Notes under the pieces: generated by a model
What the model was told of the DNA's origin: nothing
The model's input: the letters and a program-made list of their open reading frames with translations, nothing else
Databases searched by the model: none
Shown: piece after piece, positions 23,060 to 34,008 of the stretch
Numbering within the stretch: the first letter of the stretch is position 1
Layout of the letters: every line of letters begins with the position of its first letter
DNA from: Zizania palustris
Lineage: Eukaryota > Streptophyta > Magnoliopsida > Poales > Poaceae
Assembly: GCA_019279435.1 (NCBI GenBank)
Contig: JAAALK010000285.1
Location: 65,210,865-65,274,864, forward strand
Direction: 5' to 3'
DNA: 64,000 bases
Position numbers and translations under genes: made by a program

Positions 23060-24533
23060 ATGTCGAGCCGGAAAGGAGCGAGCACGGCCCCCCTGCGCAG
23101 GTCGACCCGAACCGCTGGGGGCGAGCCCGCCCCGACCATCGACCCCAATCCTTCAGCTCCCATCACCACCACCGTCGGAGCGGCGCCCCCAGCAGGCTCC
23201 ACCCAGTTGCAAGAAGAGACACCCGGAGCTCAAGGCACCGACGGCCTGCCCGAGCCGACCTCCGCCAACCTGGCCGGGTCGCCGGGCGGGCCGCCGGAGC
23301 AGCACCTCCCAGGTGGACCTCCGGTAGTAGTGTCCCTTCAGACGGACTACGTCCGCTCGCGGGACCCGACACAACTTCCGGGGGAAGCGGGAGCCAGGCC
23401 GATGCCCTGGCTGCCGAGAACGCCAGGCTAAAGCGGAGCTGGCTTTGTGGCGTCAGGAAGCGTCGCTCCGGCCCCCGGCCCCCCCGGCAGCCTTCCGCGC
23501 CGCGAGAGCTGCGGTCACGGACCTGAGCGACGACGAGAACCCCCCGGAAGAGGAGAACGCATCATACGACGAGGACTCTCCCCTGCACCCGGACCTCCAA
23601 CGGGTGCGCTTCAGTTCGAGCTTTCGCGCCGCCAAGCTCCCCAAGTACTCCGGGGACTCCGACCCCGGCGAGTTCTCTCGCTCTTACGCTCTGGCAATAG
23701 AAGCGTCCGGGGGGAGCCGGGACGCCATGGCCAAATGCTTCCCTCTGGCGCTCGAAGGGATCGCCCTTCGATGGTTCTGGTCCCCTCCGGCCAGGGACCA
23801 TCCACTCGTGGGAGCAGCTGAAAAAGAAGTTCGTCAACAACTTCCAGGGGACCTTTCGTGGCCCCCATGTCCACCGGGAGCCTTTTTCAAGTGAAGCAGC
23901 AACCCGGAGAGACCCTGCGGCAGTACTCCCAGCGCTTTGCGCACACCAAAGCTCAGATCAAGGGGCTTTCGGCTTCTTCAGTCATCGACGCGGCCCGGGA
24001 AGGCGTCACCCACCCAGGTCTCCTCGACAAGCTCCACCGGAAGCCCATCTCTTCGGTGGCGCAGCTCATGACGTACTTCGAAGAGTACGCCCGTCCGAAG
24101 AGGGCCAGATACGCCGACAGGCGATGGTAGTCCCTGTCCGGCTCCGAACGCCCGAGCGTACGAAGTGCCTCCGGAGCCCAGCCGGGGCCCACGTCGCGCC
24201 CTGACTTCCGGCGCTCGGAGCCCGCTCGCCCGGACCTTGTTCATCAAGATTCTCGGCGGAACCGGAAGCACTTTCGGGGAGAAGTCCTTAGCATCACCCC
24301 TCAAGCGCCCGCCAAGCACCTGCACACGCCCGGCGGAAGTCGCCAGGCGGGCCCAAGCCTCCACCCCGAGCGCCTGCCAGGGGAACCTTTTACTGCAGCG
24401 TCCATGGAGAGAACCGGAGCCACGACACCGACTCCTGCCGCACCATCCTCGCTCTTCGCAGTGACTACCTCGAGCGCCAGTCCGGTCGCGGTCCTCCGAC
24501 CGGGGCATTCTACCCCTCGCAGGACCCGGTCCA
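23060..24533 (+). pseudogene. E4 gag, frameshifted, cut by the assembly gap
   Basis: The start at 23060 (MSSRKGASTAPLRRSTRT) is the Tat gag start seen in E1. The capsid core (KYSGDSDPGEFSRSYALAIE; LEGIALRWFW) is at 23635-23790. FQVKQQPGETLRQYSQRFAH is at 23885-23940, and the variant zinc knuckle VHGENRSHDT near 24400. These pieces lie in different frames, with shifts near 23420, 23790, 23850 and 24090, mostly next to homopolymer runs. Codon use is very GC-rich. The shifts may be real decay or uncorrected read errors next to the gap. The rest of E4 and its 3' LTR are not in the window. Confidence 0.85.
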
Positions 24534-25533
24534 NNNNNNNNNNNNNNNNNNNNNNNNNNNNNNNNNNNNNNNNNNNNNNNNNNNNNNNNNNNNNNNNNNN
24601 NNNNNNNNNNNNNNNNNNNNNNNNNNNNNNNNNNNNNNNNNNNNNNNNNNNNNNNNNNNNNNNNNNNNNNNNNNNNNNNNNNNNNNNNNNNNNNNNNNNN
24701 NNNNNNNNNNNNNNNNNNNNNNNNNNNNNNNNNNNNNNNNNNNNNNNNNNNNNNNNNNNNNNNNNNNNNNNNNNNNNNNNNNNNNNNNNNNNNNNNNNNN
24801 NNNNNNNNNNNNNNNNNNNNNNNNNNNNNNNNNNNNNNNNNNNNNNNNNNNNNNNNNNNNNNNNNNNNNNNNNNNNNNNNNNNNNNNNNNNNNNNNNNNN
24901 NNNNNNNNNNNNNNNNNNNNNNNNNNNNNNNNNNNNNNNNNNNNNNNNNNNNNNNNNNNNNNNNNNNNNNNNNNNNNNNNNNNNNNNNNNNNNNNNNNNN
25001 NNNNNNNNNNNNNNNNNNNNNNNNNNNNNNNNNNNNNNNNNNNNNNNNNNNNNNNNNNNNNNNNNNNNNNNNNNNNNNNNNNNNNNNNNNNNNNNNNNNN
25101 NNNNNNNNNNNNNNNNNNNNNNNNNNNNNNNNNNNNNNNNNNNNNNNNNNNNNNNNNNNNNNNNNNNNNNNNNNNNNNNNNNNNNNNNNNNNNNNNNNNN
25201 NNNNNNNNNNNNNNNNNNNNNNNNNNNNNNNNNNNNNNNNNNNNNNNNNNNNNNNNNNNNNNNNNNNNNNNNNNNNNNNNNNNNNNNNNNNNNNNNNNNN
25301 NNNNNNNNNNNNNNNNNNNNNNNNNNNNNNNNNNNNNNNNNNNNNNNNNNNNNNNNNNNNNNNNNNNNNNNNNNNNNNNNNNNNNNNNNNNNNNNNNNNN
25401 NNNNNNNNNNNNNNNNNNNNNNNNNNNNNNNNNNNNNNNNNNNNNNNNNNNNNNNNNNNNNNNNNNNNNNNNNNNNNNNNNNNNNNNNNNNNNNNNNNNN
25501 NNNNNNNNNNNNNNNNNNNNNNNNNNNNNNNNN
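24534..25533. other. Assembly gap of exactly 1000 N
   Basis: All bases are N. The round length indicates a scaffolding placeholder, so the true distance and even the adjacency of the two sides are unknown. Confidence 0.98.
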
Positions 25534-25784
25534 AGCGGAGATTCATTATCGAAAGAAGCATTCTCGGGCTTCTTTAAACTTCGGAGGCTTCAGGATGGTG
25601 AATGGGGTCATCATCTTTAGGCACCTCTGGGATGACAGGGCTAGCCTAAGGGTGAAGTCTATTGGCAGCTTCCTGCCTCCCATCTTTCAACCTCTGCCAT
25701 GATGGCAGTCCATCTGGGCTGGCATGTCATTCGAATGTCCTTCATTTCCTTCGGAGGGGTGATAAGAACATCAACCTGTTGGGA
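25534..25784 (-). pseudogene. E2' gag fragment
   Basis: It is nearly identical to 8219-8467 and starts inside the same gag block (asparagine/serine-rich FDNESP region). The left part is lost in the gap. Confidence 0.85.
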
Positions 25785-26866
25785 TAGGATCATGATTGTC
25801 AGGAAACCAAGTTAAGGTGCATGCTTTCTATGTTAGATTTAATTTTTATATATTTGACCTCAGATGCTACACCATGAGATCTGTTCATTTCAATTTCAGA
25901 AATACTTTTCTTGGATCAATTGAAGAGATGCATGTATATGGAACTCTTGTATTAACATGGAAGTTGATTGGGGACCCAATAGACGTTGAGTCGAGGACGA
26001 CTCCAAATCAAGAAGGGGAGGATGATGAGGACAACCCTACCAATGATACAACCATACATGAATACCAAGATCCAATTATTTGAGTTCGAGCACAACGATT
26101 AAATCTTTAGGTCAACTCGTTTCTAAGTATCTTAGTATATTATCTTTGGAATAAATTACTACCTATTATTATTATTGTTAGGAACCATAGAGATGATGAA
26201 AATCATTAGAGATAAACAAAGAGTTGGAGAAGAACCAGGAAGGACGTTCAAACCAATTTGAAAGTCCAATCCAACTACAATTCGTGTCCAACTCGGATTC
26301 TAGGAGCAGCGTGCACTAAAATCATCGCCCCAAGCCGCATACTCCTGGAATCCGAGTTGGACACGAATTGTAGTTGGATTGGACTCTCAATTGGCTTGGA
26401 CGTCCTACCTGGTTTTCTCCAACTCTTTGTTTATCTCCAAGTGATTTTTTATCATCTCCATGGTTCCTAACAATAATAATAATATTAGTTAGTAATTTAT
26501 TCCCAAGATAATATACTAAGATAATTAGAAATGAGTTGACCTGAAGATTTAATCGTGTGCTCGAACTCGAATAATGGATCTTGGTATTCTGTATGGTCTG
26601 TATCATTGGTAGGGTTGTCCTAATCCTCCTCTCCTTCTTGATTTGGAGTCGTCCTTGACTCAAACGTCTATTGGTCCCCATCAACTTCCATGTAATACAA
26701 GAGTTCCATCTACATGCATCCTTCTATTGATCCAAGAAAGTATTTTTGAAATTGAAAATGAACAGATCTCATGGTTTGTTAGTATCTGAGTTCAAATATA
26801 TAAAATTAAATCTAACATAGAAAGCATGCACCTTAACTTGTTTCCTCACAATCATGATCCTATCCC
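25785..26866. repeat. Full-length inverted duplication, about 540 bp per arm
   Basis: The arms 25785-26325 and 26335-26866 are reverse complements from 'ggatcatgattgt' inward, with the centre near 26330. Here the right arm is complete, unlike the copy at 9022-9359. Both arms carry the gypsy polyprotein tail and purine tract. The arms differ by several single-base indels, so the duplication is not brand new. Confidence 0.85.
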
Positions 26867-27418
26867 AACTAGGATGTCTTCCATCATTTCTCCTCCTCTT
26901 GAACTAGAGTCGTCGTCAACTCATACTCCTCTTTTGGCTCCCATGGTTGGTTTCATCTACACGTTTAATGTGGAAGTATCCCAAAATGGCATGGCAAGAT
27001 ATGTTATATTTATGTAATCAACATAAGATAAAAACTCAGGAAGGCATATCAAATTTATACTATGTAGCTCAATATGAGATAAATACTTAGTGATAACTGG
27101 GGGCAAAGTATAAACTATATTAGTAAGAGAATAATAAGGAGTTTCATAAATCACAACATAGCACACATCTGACTATGAATTTTAGTTTGATCAGTTTTAT
27201 GTGCAAGGATAGAAGAATCTTTTAATTCGATTTCATGCTGAATTTCAGATCTAATATCAAGTTGTTTGCTCTCATTAGTTGCCATCTCAATATCATCTTT
27301 AACAATTTCATCAGAAGTTGAAAGTAACAAGTAGATTTCACATTCTCATCCACAATGGTATAGTTATTAGTCCTATCATGGTGAAGTGCATCATTATCAA
27401 ATTGCAAAGGGTGTTCTA
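26867..27418. other. AT-rich sequence with no recognised feature
   Basis: Between the right arm and the gag fragment there is only short-ORF, AT-rich sequence. It is probably internal retrotransposon sequence, but I recognise no domain. Confidence 0.4.
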
Positions 27419-28182
27419 TTATTTCAGCTGATGAAGCAACCTCAATGGGTACCTATAAGGACTTTTTACCTGATAGCTCAACTCGTTCAGAGATGGAAGG
27501 CCATATGCTTGTAATGTTTGTGTAGGTACATGTGAAGGTGCATGACGAACACTTGAAGAAGAGAAAGGCTTGGTTAGTACTGGTGCGCTCGTCACTCGCG
27601 GTGAAGAGGAGTCTCTTGCCGTGTATTGTTGTTCCTGCGATTCTTTCTCTGCAATGATGGCAAGATTAAACAAACGACTAGAGTACTAAATTCTTTATAA
27701 TAAATGATATCTTGAATCTCATGCCTCAATCCATCATAGAAGCGCCACATTGTTTCCTCCGAGTGCTCCACAACACCACAACGGGTCATGCTCTCATGAA
27801 GCTCAACATAATACTCTCTCACAGACATGTTACGTTGAACTAAGTGTTGTAGTTTCTTACACAATTCACGATGATAAGAAGAAGAGACAAATTTACAACG
27901 CATAGCTCTTTTTAAATGACCCTATGTATCAGGTTGTAATTGAAGTTCACTTATATCTTCCCACCAGATTAAAGCACGATTTTTAAACATACTAGTTGCT
28001 TGTTTAACTCTATGTTGTTCAGGAACTAGATATAAGTTAAATTTATGCTCTACGGTCATCTCCCAATCTAGATATTCTTCAGCATCATATTCACCACAAA
28101 AAGTTGTGATGGTAAACCTACTTTTGATAGAAGAAACATTGTTACCATGATTATGATTTGTCGTACCTCCCATACCTGCCAT
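27419..28182 (-). pseudogene. Gag of a second gypsy family (tRNA-Met primed)
   Basis: The start is the ATG at 28182 (MAGMGGTTNHNHGNN). The gag core shows FCGEYDAEEYLDWEM, VEHKFNLYLVPEQHRV and NRALIWWEDI, then a TAG at 27922 where Trp is expected. The same frame continues with MRCKFVSSSYHRELCKKLQHL and SVREYYVELHESMTRCGV to about 27592. A frameshift then leads to a Ser/Pro-rich tail ending near 27419. No protease or RT follows, so the element is truncated. Confidence 0.85.
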
Positions 28183-28934
28183 GGTTAGTAGAAAAGGAAA
28201 AATAGTAGAAAAAAAATATTAGCCCTATCAACTATTAGGTAGTGGAATGTATTCTCGATCACACTCAAGCATCTTACCACAATCTTACAAGGTTCTTACC
28301 ATCGCAGGGCAGTGGATGGCACAATCTTGGTCGTGGCACAATTCTTGACTGGTTGGTGACTTCCAAAGAGAGTGGTATATGATTGCAAAGACTCAAGCTG
28401 CACTGATCAGAAGTATATATGTGGAGTCTAGGTGGTTAAATAAGAGTAATCTATATGGTGGAACATGATTCAGAAAAAATAGTAATATTAAATAAATGTC
28501 CAGAGTACTTGTACTAATTGCTGGTCTGAATGTGATCCCTATGACAATAAGGATTAAATGAGAGAGTGGTTGAGGCTCAAAGGCTGGCAATTAGATTGAT
28601 AAAATCACCACAAAACAGTACCGAAAATAGCACCACACAAAACTAATATCTTCCAAATTTATCCCTAAGTGCTCCTCTTTTTTCGATATTCTTCTTTTTT
28701 TGATATTTTTGAACTCTTTTTTTGAACTCTTTTTTTTGCATTTCTTTTTTTTGACTAGGAGCACAAACAAGACAAACCAAGAAGATGTGATACAATTTTG
28801 CTGCAAAGAAGTGCTATGTAGATAAATAAAAATGAGCTGAAAAATCCGCGCAAGAAACTTCAGGGCTGGAATTTGGAAAGGGATGAATATGAAATCAATC
28901 TAATCTAAGATACACGAACCTGACAGTAAACCAA
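28183..28934 (-). other. Leader of the tRNA-Met gypsy element
   Basis: About 750 bp lie between the primer site and gag with no coding signal. A T-rich stretch at 28675-28757 has several runs of 7-8 T. Confidence 0.6.
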
Positions 28935-28946
28935 GCTCTGATACCA
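28935..28946 (-). other. tRNA-Met primer binding site
   Basis: The minus strand reads TGGTATCAGAGC, the standard plant initiator tRNA-Met complementary site, two bases after an LTR end (CTCCCTCA). Confidence 0.9.
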
Positions 28947-28948
28947 CT

Positions 28949-29834
28949 TGAGGGAGGAGGGGGTGCCCGATATTCCGTCAGGTGGGGGATAAACAACGAT
29001 TTGTGGAGAACTCAACATTGACGATCCGGCTTCCGATCCATGAGATCGGCCCTTGCAATCGCTACACCACTGCTCCGTTGGTTATCAATCAAGCACAGCA
29101 TGAATGAACTCACCAAGAAGGCTAATCCTTGCCTGCGAATCGAAGAACACAAGCAAGAACGCAGAAAACGCAATCGAATTGAAAATTCTATTGGAATCTG
29201 CGAATTGGGGTTTACTTACAAATCCGGCGAAGTGGCGGCTATCAAAGCAATGTGTAAATTAAACCCAAAAACCCTAGATGGCTGTAGAAACACCTTATAT
29301 AGTAGTTTGGGACGCACCCTAATGCGCTCAACTGGATACACGACCTAAAGGCCCAATAATGCAGAAAACAACATGCTGACATATTCTGGACTCTATCTTA
29401 TTTTGACGATTCCCATTGATATAGAACGAATTTTGAGATGCAACCATGGCATTGGAAAGGTTATTAAGTTATCTTTCTGTGGCTGGGTGAAACGTTAAAA
29501 ACGGAGTCCGTATGCGGCCTGGGCGATGATTTTAGTGCATGCTGCTCCTGGAATCCGAGTTGGACACGAATTGTAGTTAGATTGGACTCTCAAATTGGCT
29601 TGGACGTCCTTCCTGGTTCTTCTCGAACTCTTTGTTTATCTCCAAGTGATTTTCATCATCTCCATGGTTCCTAACAATAATAATAATATTAGGTAGTAAT
29701 TTATTCCCAAGATAATATACTAAGATACTTAGAAACGAGTTGACCTAAAGATTTAATCGTTGTGCTCGAACTTGAATAATTGGATCTTGGTATTCATGTA
29801 TGGTTGTATCATTGGTAGGGTTATCCTCATCATC
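28949..29834 (-). repeat. Probable LTR of the tRNA-Met gypsy element
   Basis: In element orientation it would start TGATGAGG after the purine tract and end CTCCCTCA next to the primer site. A TATA box (TATATAAGG in element orientation) lies near 29296. The start is inferred from the purine tract and could instead be the TGCACTAAAATC near 29540, because the polyprotein frame reads through the first 300 bases. Confidence 0.6.
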
Positions 29835-29880
29835 CTCCTCTTCTTGATTTGGAGTCATCCTCGACTCAACGTCTATTGGT
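29535..29880 (-). pseudogene. Gypsy polyprotein C-terminus, direct copy of the inverted-repeat right arm
   Basis: The minus strand repeats 26340-26685 in the same orientation (SRMTPNQEEEDDEDNPTND; RAQRLNLQVNSF). It ends at 'gtctattggt' and joins E2' gag, exactly as at 9359. It forms a 340-bp direct repeat with the right arm 3.2 kb to its left. Confidence 0.85.
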
Positions 29881-29931
29881 CCGAGAGGACCTCCGGAGGG
29901 GACCAGTGCCTAGGCTCCGTTTAGGAGGCAT
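29881..29931 (-). pseudogene. E2' gag N-terminus
   Basis: The minus strand from 29931 reads MPPKRSLGTGPLRRSSR, identical to 9364-9414. Confidence 0.85.
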
Positions 29932-29974
29932 GGCTCTAGGAAGGATTGGTAGAGAACGAACTTTTTGTACTAGG

Positions 29975-29993
29975 TTCCCCACAGATAGCGCCA
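29975..29993 (-). other. E2' primer binding site
   Basis: It is the same 19-mer variant as at 9458-9476. Confidence 0.7.
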
Positions 29994-29995
29994 AC

Positions 29996-30517
29996 TGTTG
30001 GCGTAAAAGATTACGCTAACAGGTTTAAAGAACTTGAAAGACTAACAAACGAAGTGTTTGTTTAAGAGGACTATTCCAAGCCTCCGGGTTGGATAATAGC
30101 TTGAGATAGTTCGAAGTGTGTATTGAATATCTGAGTATTTGATGCCCTTTACAGAGGGAAGAGGGGTATTTATAGACGAAATACATTGGGAAAAGACTCC
30201 TTTACCCTCTAATACAACCGACTTAGAAGATACTGTTTAATATTCTTTGTAGGGTTAAAAGAGTAAAAGATTAATCTAATCAGTAAGAAAATAATTCTTC
30301 AATCCTCGCTGGCAGTACCCCTTCTGGTAAAGAGGCTCAGGGAGGCTTCGTCACACCGGGGTCTTGATGGAGGCCTTCACTGTAGAGAGCTCCGAATACA
30401 ACAAGCCTTGATGCTTTTAGGATCTTCGGAGACCAAAGCTTCTGACTTCGTTTCTTCTAATTGTGTTGATGTTGAGGCTTCCTTAATTTTTGGAGGATGA
30501 AATATTTTCCCCCAACA
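29996..30517 (-). repeat. E2' 5' LTR (522 bp)
   Basis: It is the near-identical counterpart of 9479-10002, with TGTTGG...CCAACA ends and a TATA box at 30167-30174. The flanking E3 gag junction is identical too. Confidence 0.88.
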
Positions 30518-31922
30518 AGAGCCTTATGCAGAACTTGACTAACTTCAAAGAAATCATGGCCATCTAGTTTCTCCTTACGTTCGGAGTGTAAAACGTTAAA
30601 ATCTAGGTCGACCAAGTCCCTAAAAGGAATGTTCAAGGTAAAACGTCGATTTATAGTGTCTCTAAAATGCTTAATGTACTCGGAGACACTTTTTCTAGCC
30701 ATCTGCCTAACCGATGTTAAATGCGAGAGCCTAAGTTCAGTTTCCTTGGTATAGAAGTAGCCATGGAACTTCTGCTCTAGCTGGGCCCAAGTTTGCATGG
30801 AGTTCGGCGGTAACACCGAAAACCAAGTGAAAGTGGTGCAGTAAAACAATAGGGAAAATAACCTAAGCTTTAGCGCGTCCGACCCACTAGCTCAACCACA
30901 CTGCGCTAGGAATTAGCATATGTGCTCTAGGGTGGTTTTTACTACCTTCATCGTCAAATTTAGTGAATTCGAGAACCCTAAAGCCACAAGGTACATGATA
31001 GTGTCGAAGTGGTCTGGGTAGGGCTTGTGGTAAACCCTAACTCGACCCCTAGGTGTCAAACGCGCAAATTCTCTAAACAGTGCACGAATTCGCTACTCGA
31101 TGTCATCTACGCCTCCCGCTTGTGCGTGTCTCTCGTGCGGGGCGCAACACGCTGTGGTATATCAATGTGTTGGCCGTGCAGATCCTCCTATCGTGTTGGC
31201 TCGTGATGAGGGATGTGCTCGGGTCTATACAGGTGCGCCGGAGCAGGAGGTGCGGGCAACGTGGGTAAAAGGTAGCATAGGCACGGGTGGTGGCGATGCA
31301 TAATAGGTGGCAGGGTGGTCGGACTAGCTATAGGGCCGGTCTGACCGGGGTATAGTAGTCGGTCAGACCTGCCTAAGGGCCAGTCTGACCAATAGGGCCA
31401 TACGCGGTCTCTGCCATGGATGATGTGGCCAGAGATGTGACGACATTTCCGGTACTCCCATCGGTTCTATTGTATATGCGAATCGGAGTTGGTGAAGCAG
31501 CCTCGGAAAAGCCGAATCTCTTAAACATCGCCTCCATTCTAGAGTCGACCATGGTTTCTATGCGATTTGCAAAAGAAGCATTAACGACTTAATCTACTGT
31601 GGTGGCTATCTTTTGCTCGATGTCTGGAGAGGATAGTCAAGGGGACGACGGTGTTACCTTGCTCCCAAGAGGTCGGGGATTCGATGTCGCGCTAGATGAA
31701 GCCACCGCGGGTCTTGGTGAAGCGCCCAAGCAGAAGAGCGTGCAACCCCTCTGTCTTGGCCTCGATCTCTACCATATCTTTCTCAGAGAGGTCGTCGAGG
31801 GTGGGGAGGATGATATTGCTATCATCGATCTCCATGCTCCCCACCGGGTCCATCGGCGTCGAGGGTCCTATTGATGTAGACGTAGTCGATGTACATGTCA
31901 CCGATGTAGTAGTGCTTGGCAT
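30518..31922 (-). pseudogene. E3' gag
   Basis: It is the counterpart of 10003-11409 with the same start (31922), the same TAA in the gag core and the same FTWFSVLPPNSMQTW block. Differences are scattered substitutions and single-base indels. Confidence 0.8.
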
Positions 31923-31927
31923 GCTTG

Positions 31928-32655
31928 CCCCAATAAAGTTGCCAAAAAGTGCGTTGACACAAAAACCTAACGGTCAAAATGCCAAACACACCAATGCCAA
32001 TTCGACGATCTAAAAGAGCGTGGATACTTAGAGATACCCCTAAGCGTAACATGACGCCGACATCGTGTTCCGATGACCCTTGAGAGTGAAAAGGGGGTGG
32101 AGTCGCAAGGCAATTAGATTACAAGAAATAACAAAATAAGCCGAAGTGTGGAAAATAGCAATCAACCGATCAAACTAGGGTCGGTTAGACCGAAATACTA
32201 GGGTCGGTCAAACCGGCCTAAAGGGAATGGTCAAACCGAAGGCACACTGCTGGTCAGATCGACAGTGTGAGGATATTGTCAAAGAGGTCCTCTGGTGTAT
32301 ATTGTGTATGGGTGGCCGAAGGGTTCCGTCAGTCCTTCGGTCACTCGGACCGAAGGTGATTCTTCGGTCAGACCAAAACAGTGGCCGACGGGGGTCCAAA
32401 GGGTGCTCCGGCGTATCGTGCGAAGATGTCTGAAGAGGGCTCCAGCCTTCTGCTGGTCAGACCGGTGTCAAGACTCCAGTCAGACTGAAGGGTGCAAGGG
32501 CTCCGAAGGTAGGGCTCTGGCATCCGATGCGAGGCGTCCCAAACCACTATGCGAAGCCCGATCAGACCGGCCTCGTGCCATTGGTCAGACCGTGGCGTGA
32601 TGGCACATCAGATGATGGCGCGGCATAGGCCGGTCAGACTAGGGTAGTGCCTCCA
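31928..32655 (-). repeat. E3' primer-site candidate and GGTC/GACC-rich LTR
   Basis: It is the counterpart of 11415-12140, with the candidate primer site at 31928-31944 and about ten GGTC/GACC motifs at 32175-32640. Confidence 0.5.
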
Positions 32656-33285
32656 ATGAGACTGACAGGCCCTGGAAAGTGATTTCTGGGCTCCGGCAAC
32701 CAACTTAGAGATATTGGATGGATCTAAAACTTGTTGGCAATTAGTATGAAGAAGAAACTCTACAAAACACCAAGAAACTAGAGGCAATTCGGCCAAGAGA
32801 CTGAATTACCTATAAAACATATAAAACAATAAAAATTTGTTACGTGGATTAAACGGGTGATTCATAGGCGAATCAACAAGGCTTACCATGATTACGATGC
32901 GGCGAACGGATGGTTTACAACGCAAACCAACAAAAACGGATGTGTCTTCCGCCTCTAGAAATCGCTCAAGAGTTTTCGTTAAATTTTCTTTTCACCGATA
33001 AAGCTGTCAGGACGTGTATGTATTTGTACCCGAGTTGCATGGAGCTACACGCAAGTATTGTACTACTTTTGTTTGATTTCTTCACTATATACATATGCAG
33101 ATTCTTTTCGGGTGATGTTCCTATGACAGCCTTCACAGTGCCTTCGAGTTGCTTCTCCTAATTTATTCACTACCAGAGTGAATTGTCATGTTGAAAATCA
33201 TGGACCTCATGGTTCTAAGATGTGATGAGTGATTATCAATGGAAGTCAAAGGAAGAAGATGAGAGAAGAAGAAAAAACCTACCAT
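32656..33285. other. Unassigned sequence, counterpart of 12141-12773
   Basis: No feature is recognised. It is nearly identical to the first block. Confidence 0.4.
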
Positions 33286-34008
33286 CACTACAAGAATCTA
33301 GCAAACTTTCATCGGCCAAAGACGACGAAAGTTAGGCTTTTCCCAACAGAAGAAGCCAACTTCCGTCGGCAAAATCCTAACTTTCATCGGCATCTGGCCG
33401 ACGAAAGCGGTTCGACGGAAATTGGCTAACTTCCGTCGGCCACCGACGGTCGGCTCCATGCGGCCGACGAAAATTGTCGTGGTATTTTGCCACGTCAGTA
33501 GAACTCCCATAACTTCCATCGGCCAGCTTTGGCCGACAAAGTTACGGGGGTTCTGCTAACGTGGCAAACTTCCATAACATCCATCGGCTTTGACCATGGC
33601 CGATGGAAGTTAGCTATTTCTGGTGACGTGGCTGAAAACAGCTAACTTTCGTAGGTTATGGTAAAGCCGACGGAAGTTAGCTGGATTTTTTTTGTTTTTT
33701 CTGGTTCTCCATTCCCACTCACATTCAACCACATTTTCATATCCACATACACAATCCTATCCAAATTCACATATCCAAAACAATACACAATAACATATCC
33801 ACATCCACATCCAAAACATTCCACATTCACACAATTCCACATCCAACAACAAAATCACGTACACATTTCACATTCAAACTCACATCAACATCCATAACAT
33901 TCCAAGTACACATCCACATCCAACAATAGTATCACATCCACAATTATGCAATACAATCACATCCAAGTACACAAATCACATTGAAATCCATTAAGGGACA
34001 ATCCATAC

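Noticed and set aside
23163..23372. Minus-strand ORFs in E4 gag
   Set aside because: Produced by GC-rich codon bias opposite the true gag frame.
23978..25702. Long open frames crossing the N gap on both strands
   Set aside because: They exist only because N codons are not stops; the two sides belong to different elements.
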